DNA of 11,933 nt from an uncultured Oscillospiraceae bacterium. GTDB lineage: Bacteria; Bacillota; Clostridia; Oscillospirales; Acutalibacteraceae. Of this stretch, positions 6,728 to 11,933 are shown in pieces. The stretch lies in NCBI GenBank assembly GCA_900552605.1, contig USAR01000022.1, positions 1-11,933 on the forward strand. Reading direction: 5' to 3'. The notes beneath the pieces are model-generated. The model did no database searches. It saw only the letters and a program-made list of their open reading frames with translations, and was not told the DNA's origin. A program made the position numbers and the translations under genes. Position 1 is the first letter of the stretch, and each line of letters begins with the position of its first letter.

Positions 6728-7423
6728 ATGTCCAATAACGACCATGCAGGACACAGACAAAGGCTCAGAAAAAGGTTTTTACATGATTTGGATTTCAGCA
6801 ATTTCGATAAGCATAACATTTTGGAATTGGTTTTGTTTTATGCGTTGCCGAGAGTTGACACAAATGAATACGCGCACAAGCTGATAAATCATTTCGGTTC
6901 TTTTTCGGCGGTGTTCGACGCACCGGTGGAAGAGCTTATTAAGTGCGACGGGATAACCGAGAACGGCGCATGCCTTATTAAAATGTTTTTGCCTGTTGTA
7001 AACGCTTATAATCAGGATAAGTTCAGTGACAGAGTCGTGCTTAAAGACGATTATGATGTTACAATGCTGCTGAGAAGAAAATATCTCGGGTATGAGGTTG
7101 AAGTATTGGCACTTATCTGCACAGATAACGCCGGCAGAGTTTTGTCGTACGAAGAGGTTGCCAGAGGCAGTACCGACGGCGTTGATATTGATATGAAAAC
7201 AATCTGTGATATCATTTTGCGAAACCGTTCAAGCAGAATGATCTTGGTGCACAATCATCCAAACGGCAGCACAAGACCGTCGGTCTGCGATATCAGCATA
7301 ACAAGAAGAATAAGGCAGATATGTATGGGAATGGATGTTGAGCTTACAGACCACTATATTTTTGCAAATAACCGCGCAATATCAATGCGCAAAAACGCAG
7401 ATTACAAAAACTTGTTTGAATAA
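6728..7423 (+). CDS. radC: RadC-family JAB/MPN-domain protein
   Basis: The 231-residue product has the usual RadC layout. Residues about 8-95 form the helical N-terminal part with helix-hairpin-helix character (GHRQRLRKRFL, then LELVLFYALPRVDTN). Residues about 105-225 form the JAB/MPN domain with the metal-binding signature H175-x-H177-P-N-G followed by S185 and D188 (HNHPNGSTRPSVCD). RadC proteins were once linked to DNA repair, but this role has been questioned; a zinc-dependent isopeptidase- or nuclease-like activity is possible but unproven. I chose ATG 6728 because AGGGTGG (6716-6722) sits 5 nt upstream and the protein then begins at the family's conserved GHRQRL segment. An in-frame GTG at 6686 would add 14 residues with no conserved sequence. 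It is the first gene of a co-oriented cluster; the next start is 16 nt after its stop. Confidence 0.92.
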   Translation: MSNNDHAGHRQRLRKRFLHDLDFSNFDKHNILELVLFYALPRVDTNEYAHKLINHFGSFSAVFDAPVEELIKCDGITENGACLIKMFLPVVNAYNQDKFSDRVVLKDDYDVTMLLRRKYLGYEVEVLALICTDNAGRVLSYEEVARGSTDGVDIDMKTICDIILRNRSSRMILVHNHPNGSTRPSVCDISITRRIRQICMGMDVELTDHYIFANNRAISMRKNADYKNLFE

Positions 7424-7439
7424 AAAGGGGATACAGAAA

Positions 7440-8318
7440 ATGGAAAGCTACACCGTGCGCTGCGGAAACGCAAGCCTTTGCACCGATCTTTTCGGCGCTC
7501 AGCTTAACTCGTTTTGCATTGGAAACCGTCAGTACATATGGCAGCGCAACCAAAACGTTTGGCGCGAGAGCGCGCCCGTGCTTTTCCCGATCATCGGCGA
7601 GCTTAAGGGCGAGGGAAAGACAACAGTTATCGACGGCAAGGCTTACCATATGCCGATTCACGGTTTTGCAAAACGCAGTGCTTTTAAGGTTGCGGAGTCT
7701 GACGAAAGCAGTGTTACCTTAATGCTTGAAAGCCAAGAGGAAACGCTTAAAAGCTACCCTTTCAGCTTTGAGCTGCTTGTGAAATTTACTGTAACCGAAA
7801 ACGGATTTTCACAGACATTCACCGTTAAAAATAAAGATGAAAAGGATATGCCGTTTTTTATCGGAGCGCACCCCGGTTTTTGCGTGCCGATGTTTGAAGA
7901 CGACTGCTTTGAGGATTACACCGTGCGTTTTGAAAAAACGGAAACGGTGGGCAGCTATCGCATAGACGAGGACGGACTTGTTAACGAGCAGGTTACAGAG
8001 CCTGTGTTTAACGGCAACGAAATACCTCTTTCAAGAAAGCTGTTTCATAAAGGCGCACTTGTTTTTGAGGGACTTAAAAGCCGCAGCGTTAGCCTTCTTA
8101 ACAAAAACGGACACGGTGTTAAAATGAATTTTGACGGATTCGATTATTTCGGAATCTGGCAAATGCCCGATGTTGAGCCGGATTACCTCTGCCTTGAGCC
8201 GTGGACGGGTATGAACGATTGCTACGGCGAGGACGGAGTTTATGCTCATAAGCGCGGCTGCAAAACGCTTAAAAGCGGCGAGCAGTTCAGCGTGGGCTAC
8301 ACAGTTACGGCTGTTTGA
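7440..8318 (+). CDS. Aldose 1-epimerase family protein (LacX/GalM-like)
   Basis: The 292-residue product belongs to the galactose-mutarotase superfamily, LacX-like branch, which interconverts alpha and beta anomers of sugars or sugar phosphates in the cytoplasm. The three expected active-site positions are visible: H74 in MPIHGFAKRSAF, H144 in IGAHPGFCVP, and E253 in CLEPWTGMND. The length fits single-domain family members. The substrate is unknown; no galactose or lactose genes are in the window to point to one. ATG 7440 is supported by an AGGGG site at about 7427-7431. A longer frame from 7335 would overlap radC by almost 90 bp and adds no conserved sequence. The 16-nt gap to radC and the 42-nt gap to the dehydrogenase suggest cotranscription. 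Confidence 0.88.
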   Translation: MESYTVRCGNASLCTDLFGAQLNSFCIGNRQYIWQRNQNVWRESAPVLFPIIGELKGEGKTTVIDGKAYHMPIHGFAKRSAFKVAESDESSVTLMLESQEETLKSYPFSFELLVKFTVTENGFSQTFTVKNKDEKDMPFFIGAHPGFCVPMFEDDCFEDYTVRFEKTETVGSYRIDEDGLVNEQVTEPVFNGNEIPLSRKLFHKGALVFEGLKSRSVSLLNKNGHGVKMNFDGFDYFGIWQMPDVEPDYLCLEPWTGMNDCYGEDGVYAHKRGCKTLKSGEQFSVGYTVTAV

Positions 8319-8360
8319 TAACACAATCTTAAAATCACTGAATTAAAAAGGTAAATTGAT

Positions 8361-9506
8361 ATGAAAGAATTCGAAGTCAACACAAAAATTTATTTCGGGG
8401 AAAACGCACTCGACAGGCTTAAGGACCTCAATTGCAGAAAGATTATGGTTATAGCCGACCCATTCGTTGTAAGCGGAGGTCTTATAAACCAAATCACCGC
8501 AAGGCTCGACGAGGTTAACGCCGACTATGAGATCTATCACGACGTTGTGCCGGACCCGCCTGTTGAAAAGGTTATATCGGGTGTTACCACTGCGCTTAAA
8601 TTCAATCCTGATTGTATTGTTGCAGTCGGGGGCGGCAGTGCGATAGACCTTTCAAAATCTATTCGCAAATTCGCAGGCAGGATTGAAATAGGCTTTTGTC
8701 CGAGGCTTGTTGCCATTCCCACAACCAGCGGCACGGGCAGCGAGGTTACACCGTTCTCAGTTATAACAGATCCGGCAGTCGGCACAAAATATCCGCTTTC
8801 TTCTGTTGATATGGTGCCTGAAGAGGCAATTCTTGACGAGGAGCTTGTTAAAAGTGTGCCGCCCGCAATTACCGCAGACACCGGAATGGACGTTATGACT
8901 CACGCAATAGAAGCATATGTCAGCACTCAAAACAATGAGTTTTCGGCAGCTCTTGCAGAAAAATCCGTTGAAATATGCGGTCAGTTCCTGATTCGTTCTT
9001 ATAACGATAATAACGACACTCACGCACGCCGCAAAATGCACATAGCGTCTTGCCTTGCGGGTCTTGCGTTCAGCTCTGCGTCGCTCGGTCTTAACCACGG
9101 TATGGCGCACCAGCTCGGAGCACAGTTCCACATTCCGCACGGCAGAGCAAACGCAATTTTGCTGCCGCATATAATCGGCTATAACAGCAGAATAGGTATC
9201 AATACAAGAAGCCGCAAGGAATATGACCCCTGCGTTCACAAGTACTGCAATATGGCAAGGATTCTGGGCGTTTATAACCTTAACGAAATCACTACAATTC
9301 ACGCACTTATAAGCTATATCCGCTTTATGTGTACCGAAATGCACATTCCGCTGAGCATTTCGGAAATAGGCGGAATCAGCGAAAACGAGTACAAATCGCG
9401 CATAAGCCAAATGGCAGAGGCTGCTTTGCACGACGGCACCACCGCCACCAACCCGCGCAAGCCAACCAAAGAAGAGGTTATGGATATTTACTATAAGCTT
9501 TGGTAA
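8361..9506 (+). CDS. Iron-containing alcohol dehydrogenase (group III; 1-propanol/butanol dehydrogenase-like)
   Basis: The 381-residue product matches the family length and should interconvert an alcohol and an aldehyde with NAD(P)H in the cytoplasm. Residues 1-165 are the dinucleotide-binding domain with AVGGGSAIDLSK (88-99) and the family signature PTTSGTGSEVTPF (120-132). The metal ligands are all visible with the expected spacing: D177 and H181 in DTGMDVMTHAIEAY, H246 in LNHGMAHQLGAQFHIPHG, and H260 at the end of that segment; H250 is the usual extra conserved histidine. The N terminus (NTKIYFGENAL) resembles PduQ and similar fermentative dehydrogenases, but there is no microcompartment gene here, so the substrate cannot be fixed. 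ATG 8361 has an AAAGG site at about 8347-8351. It is the last gene before a strong terminator. In an anaerobe a role in regenerating NAD+ during fermentation is plausible. Confidence 0.92.
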   Translation: MKEFEVNTKIYFGENALDRLKDLNCRKIMVIADPFVVSGGLINQITARLDEVNADYEIYHDVVPDPPVEKVISGVTTALKFNPDCIVAVGGGSAIDLSKSIRKFAGRIEIGFCPRLVAIPTTSGTGSEVTPFSVITDPAVGTKYPLSSVDMVPEEAILDEELVKSVPPAITADTGMDVMTHAIEAYVSTQNNEFSAALAEKSVEICGQFLIRSYNDNNDTHARRKMHIASCLAGLAFSSASLGLNHGMAHQLGAQFHIPHGRANAILLPHIIGYNSRIGINTRSRKEYDPCVHKYCNMARILGVYNLNEITTIHALISYIRFMCTEMHIPLSISEIGGISENEYKSRISQMAEAALHDGTTATNPRKPTKEEVMDIYYKLW

Positions 9507-9517
9507 AATCAAATATC

Positions 9518-9561
9518 AAAAAAGCACTCTCAATGTTTCTGAAAAAACTGAGGGTGCTTTT
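9518..9561 (+). terminator. Intrinsic terminator after the alcohol dehydrogenase gene
   Basis: AAAAGCACTCTCA (9520-9532) pairs with TGAGGGTGCTTTT (9549-9561), 13 bp with one G-U, around a 16-nt loop, starting 13 nt after the stop. The A-run on one side and T-run on the other would also let it work on the other strand. Confidence 0.88.
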
Positions 9562-9615
9562 CGGTTTTTATGTGTGCGGTAACGGTGCAAAATTGTAACA
9601 TTTTCAATAATACGG

Positions 9616-9644
9616 TTGTAAAATCGTGCGGTGTTTGTTATAAT
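9616..9644 (+). promoter_or_regulatory. Strong sigma-A promoter of the GlmU-like/NUDIX/RING operon
   Basis: TTGTAA (9616-9621) and a perfect TATAAT (9639-9644) are separated by 17 bp. The predicted start near 9651 leaves a leader of about 87 nt. Apart from the alcohol dehydrogenase terminator nothing else is seen in 9507-9737. Confidence 0.75.
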
Positions 9645-9664
9645 AGATACAGTATGAATTGGGA

Positions 9665-9708
9665 CGGCTGATCATTTCATTCGCAAAAGCCGACAGAATG
9701 GGCTTTTT
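9665..9708 (+). promoter_or_regulatory. Attenuator-like leader with two mutually exclusive hairpins
   Basis: AAAAGCC (9685-9691) pairs with GGCTTTT (9701-9707) around a 9-nt loop and ends in a run of five T, a weak terminator before the gene. CGGCT (9665-9669) can pair instead with AGCCG (9688-9692), which would disrupt that hairpin. This is the logic of an attenuator, but both helices are short and no ligand-binding motif is recognised. A five-codon frame (ATG 9653, stop at 9670) opens right at the predicted transcript start. Confidence 0.3.
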
Positions 9709-9737
9709 ATGACATAAGAAACGGAGATTTTTGAATT

Positions 9738-10403
9738 ATGAATATCCCGAAAACAAAAGAGCTTTTCAGCTTTGAGCACACACGTGCTGCGGAGCTGCTT
9801 GAAAAAACGGAATATGCCTGGCAGGCGCTGCCGAATATCGGCGAGTTTATTTCGGAGCTTGGCAAGAAACTTCCGGCTGATGAGTTTTATTCGCCGAAGG
9901 ATGGCGTTTGGATAGCGAATGACGCCAAAGTTTTCGACTCGGCATATATCGGCGCACCGTGCATTATAGATCACGGTGCCGAGGTAAGACACTGCGCCTT
10001 TATTCGCGGCAGCGCACTTGTGGGCAAAAACGCAGTCGTAGGTAATTCCACAGAGCTTAAAAACGTTATTCTTTTCGATAATGTCCAGGTTCCGCATTAC
10101 AACTATGTAGGCGACTCGATTCTTGGGTTTAAGGCACATCTCGGAGCAGGGTCCATTACATCAAACGTAAAGTCGGATAAGACTCTTGTTACAATAAAAT
10201 GCGGCAAAGAGGAAATTGAAACAGGCATTAAAAAAATCGGTGCAATCGTCGGAGATAACGTTGAGGTCGGCTGCGGCTCGGTTCTGTGTCCCGGCACTGT
10301 TATCGGCAAAAACACAAATGTGTATCCGCTTTCAATGGTGCGCGGTACATTGCCGCCCAACAGTATATATAAGCGGCTCGGCGAGATTGCCGAAAAGCAT
10401 TGA
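9738..10403 (+). CDS. Left-handed beta-helix (hexapeptide-repeat) protein resembling the GlmU C-terminal domain
   Basis: The 221-residue product has an N-terminal helical segment (residues 1-50) followed by hexapeptide repeats of the left-handed beta-helix fold (about 56-205), for example GAPCIIDHGAEVRH, GSALVGKNAVVGN and GAIVGDNVEVGCGSVL. The segment from H120 (HYNYVGDSILGFKAHLGAGS) closely recalls the acetyltransferase half of GlmU, where the equivalent histidine is catalytic. There is no N-terminal nucleotidyltransferase domain, so the frequent database label UDP-N-acetylglucosamine pyrophosphorylase would be misleading for this protein. A sugar-(phosphate) acyltransferase or a regulatory homologue are the likely options; the acceptor is unknown and trimeric assembly is expected for the fold. 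ATG 9738 has GGAG (9723-9726) 11 nt upstream. It is the first gene of an operon with the NUDIX gene, whose start lies 44 nt after its stop. Confidence 0.8.
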   Translation: MNIPKTKELFSFEHTRAAELLEKTEYAWQALPNIGEFISELGKKLPADEFYSPKDGVWIANDAKVFDSAYIGAPCIIDHGAEVRHCAFIRGSALVGKNAVVGNSTELKNVILFDNVQVPHYNYVGDSILGFKAHLGAGSITSNVKSDKTLVTIKCGKEEIETGIKKIGAIVGDNVEVGCGSVLCPGTVIGKNTNVYPLSMVRGTLPPNSIYKRLGEIAEKH

Positions 10404-10447
10404 AAAGTCCCTTAAAAAAGCAAGCATTAAAAAAAGGGGGCTCTTTA

Positions 10448-10972
10448 GTGGAAGAATGGGATATACTCGACCAATCGGGAAACAAAACAGGAAGAAAAAT
10501 GATAAGAGGAAAGCACAGGCTTTTGCACGGCGAATACCATTTGGTTGTGCACATCTGGCCTTTCGATAAAGACGGCAGGCTGCTTATTCAGCGTCGCTCT
10601 AAAGAAAGAAAGCTTATGCCGGGAGAATGGGCTGCCACCGGCGGTTCCGCAATCTGCGGCGAGGACTCGGTTACCGCAGCCGCAAGGGAGCTCGGTGAAG
10701 AGCTTGGCATTAAGGTAACTCCCGAAAAGCTTTTATTTGCAAGAAGAATGCGCCGTAAGAATTCGTTTTTAGACGTTTGGTTTGTCAAGGTCGATGTTGA
10801 TATTGAAAATCTGGTTTTGCAAAAAGAGGAAGTGAGCGAGGTGCGCTGGATTGAAGGCGACCGGCTTAAATACCTTGTAAAAGCGGGCAGGTATCACAAC
10901 TACGGCAGGGAATATTTTGAACTTGTTTCCAATGCCCTTAAAAAATTTAAAGCGGAGGATGTATCCTTTTGA
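10448..10972 (+). CDS. NUDIX hydrolase
   Basis: The 174-residue product carries a perfect NUDIX box, G-x5-E-x7-R-E-x2-E-E-x-G-I, at about residues 62-84 (GGSAICGEDSVTAAA, then RELGEELGI). The glutamates bind the metal used to cleave nucleoside diphosphates linked to another group. The HLVVHIWPFDKDGRLLIQRRS segment before it is typical of the isopentenyl-diphosphate-isomerase-like (YfcD-type) NUDIX branch, but the residues needed for true isomerase activity cannot be judged from this. The substrate is unknown. I chose GTG 10448 because AGGGGG (10435-10440) sits 7 nt upstream and the protein then begins EEWDILDQSGNKTG, the family's usual opening. A TTG at 10400 would extend it by 16 lysine-rich residues and overlap the upstream gene. 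The TGA stop (10970-10972) overlaps the TTG start of the next gene, suggesting translational coupling. Confidence 0.9.
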   Translation: MEEWDILDQSGNKTGRKMIRGKHRLLHGEYHLVVHIWPFDKDGRLLIQRRSKERKLMPGEWAATGGSAICGEDSVTAAARELGEELGIKVTPEKLLFARRMRRKNSFLDVWFVKVDVDIENLVLQKEEVSEVRWIEGDRLKYLVKAGRYHNYGREYFELVSNALKKFKAEDVSF

Positions 10973-11933
10973 GTAAGCAACTAAAAAGCAAATGTCCAAT
11001 TTGCGGTGGGTATTTGTTTGATGACGACGATATTGTATATTGCCCCGAGTGCGGTGCGCCGCACCACAGGGATTGCTGGAAAAGCGTGGGGCACTGCGGT
11101 CTTGAAAAGGATCACGGAACAGACAGGGAATATAAGCCTGAAAATACGGAAGAAACACCTAAAAGGCTTTGCAAAAGGTGCGGCAAAGAGCTGCCCGGGG
11201 ACTCTAAATTTTGTCCTTACTGCGGTCTTAACGAGGAAAGCAGCGGCAATCCGTTAGAGGATCTTTTAAACAATACCGAAAACGATGAAAACAGTGAAGA
11301 TAGTGATGAAAAAAACGTAAGCTCTCTTTTTAATGCCACGCTTCCGGAAATGCTCGGAGGTGTTGACAAAAACGAGAAAATCGACGGCATTGGGGCGCTG
11401 CAGCTGGCAAAGTTCATTTTGTTTATGCCAAACCGTATGCTTCCGAAATTTAAGCGGTTTCAAGATAGCCGCAACAAGGCTTCATGGAATTGGGCGGCGT
11501 TTTTTTCTCCATACACTCAGGCATTTTTCAGAAAAATGGATTTTGTCGCAGTTCTTTATCTTTTGGTTGAAATTGCGGCATATGTGCTGCTCACTCCTTT
11601 GTTTTATGCAATAAGCGGAAACACAGGCAGCACGACTATGCAGATATCGCAAAGCATTATAAACGGCGATATTGTAATCACTTCGCAAACCGCAATATTC
11701 ACAACGCTTGGAATGTTGCTCCTTGTGGGAATGAGAGTTTTCGCCGGACTTTTCAACGACTATATTTATAAGCGGCACGTTATAAAAACGATTAAAAGCA
11801 TCAGGGCAGACCTTGATGCCGACGATGAAGAGCAGTTCCGCAAGAAAGGCGGAGTGAGACCTTTTCTTGCAATGGGCTTTTTGTTCGTTTGGTCTTATTT
11901 AAGCTCGTTTTTGCCTGCGATTTTTGCAGAGCT
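10969..11933 (+). CDS. Prokaryotic RING-like zinc finger / zinc ribbon / DUF2628 membrane protein, partial (continues beyond the right edge)
   Basis: The frame is open for 321 codons to the window edge. It starts at TTG 10969, supported by a good GGAGG (10954-10958) 10 nt upstream and by the overlap with the NUDIX stop. Residues 9-43 form a RING-like zinc finger: C9-x2-C12, C25-x2-C28, H32/H33, C36 and C43 (CPECGAPHHRDCW). Residues 68-85 are a zinc ribbon (C68-x2-C71, C82-x2-C85). Residues about 95-115 are a very acidic linker. The segment NKASWNWAAFFSPYTQAFFRKMDF matches the DUF2628 theme, which precedes membrane segments. Hydrophobic stretches at about 192-217, 244-266 and 297-321 predict at least three transmembrane helices. 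A membrane-anchored zinc-finger protein facing the cytoplasm is likely; ligand, partner and function are unknown. The bacterial RING-like fold need not mean ubiquitin ligase activity. Confidence 0.85.
   Translation, partial: MSKQLKSKCPICGGYLFDDDDIVYCPECGAPHHRDCWKSVGHCGLEKDHGTDREYKPENTEETPKRLCKRCGKELPGDSKFCPYCGLNEESSGNPLEDLLNNTENDENSEDSDEKNVSSLFNATLPEMLGGVDKNEKIDGIGALQLAKFILFMPNRMLPKFKRFQDSRNKASWNWAAFFSPYTQAFFRKMDFVAVLYLLVEIAAYVLLTPLFYAISGNTGSTTMQISQSIINGDIVITSQTAIFTTLGMLLLVGMRVFAGLFNDYIYKRHVIKTIKSIRADLDADDEEQFRKKGGVRPFLAMGFLFVWSYLSSFLPAIFAE

Noticed and set aside
8757..9512. A 251-codon minus-strand frame antisense to the alcohol dehydrogenase.
   Set aside because: The plus strand encodes all metal-ligand motifs of the iron dehydrogenase family; the antisense frame is cysteine- and valine-rich with no recognisable domain.

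Overview
The window looks like chromosomal DNA of a low-to-moderate GC, Gram-positive anaerobe of the class Clostridia, probably of the Ruminococcaceae/Oscillospiraceae type. This is an inference from the kinds of protein present: a HemW-type radical SAM protein, a secreted GH25 muramidase with fibronectin-like repeats, clostridial-style RluA and RadC proteins, an iron-dependent alcohol dehydrogenase and a zinc-finger/DUF2628 membrane protein. AAAGGA/GGAGG ribosome binding sites, GTG and TTG starts and sigma-A-like promoters also fit. There is no rRNA, tRNA, CRISPR array, transposase or phage gene, so the content is mostly ordinary housekeeping and surface/metabolic genes.

Layout, left to right. 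Positions 1-540 (minus) hold the N-terminal 180 codons of an ECF-like sigma factor that runs off the left edge. It is followed by a 470-bp gene-free stretch (541-1009) that holds its promoter and, on the same strand, a candidate small structured RNA with a 9-bp perfect stem. hemW (1010-2137, minus) and a large secreted lysozyme (2334-5018, plus) diverge from a 196-bp region with two well-spaced promoters. The lysozyme has a signal peptide, a ricin-type lectin domain, a GH25 domain, two Ig-like modules and four FnIII-like modules, the last three forming an exact 276-bp period. It ends at a strong terminator. A 310-bp stretch follows: a GC-rich part with an inverted repeat and an unusually long open minus-strand frame, then an AT-rich part.

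An RluA-family pseudouridine synthase (5427-6395, minus) diverges from a plus-strand cluster across an AT-rich 332-bp region that has operator-like repeats, an A/T hairpin, a promoter and a foldable leader. The cluster is radC (6728-7423), a LacX/GalM-type aldose-1-epimerase homologue (7440-8318) and an iron-dependent alcohol dehydrogenase (8361-9506), closed by a 13-bp-stem terminator. The spacing suggests an operon, but the three functions have no obvious common pathway.

A near-consensus sigma-A promoter (9616-9644) and a short attenuator-like leader then drive the last operon: a left-handed beta-helix protein resembling the GlmU acetyltransferase domain without the pyrophosphorylase half (9738-10403), a NUDIX hydrolase (10448-10972), and a protein with a prokaryotic RING-like zinc finger, a zinc ribbon and membrane segments (10969 to the right edge). 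The last gene's TTG start overlaps the NUDIX stop codon.

I see no convincing previously undescribed defence or mobile system. The most interesting items are the candidate minus-strand RNA at about 759-904, the two structured leaders (about 6612-6680 and 9665-9708), and the RING/DUF2628 membrane protein coupled to NUDIX and GlmU-like genes.
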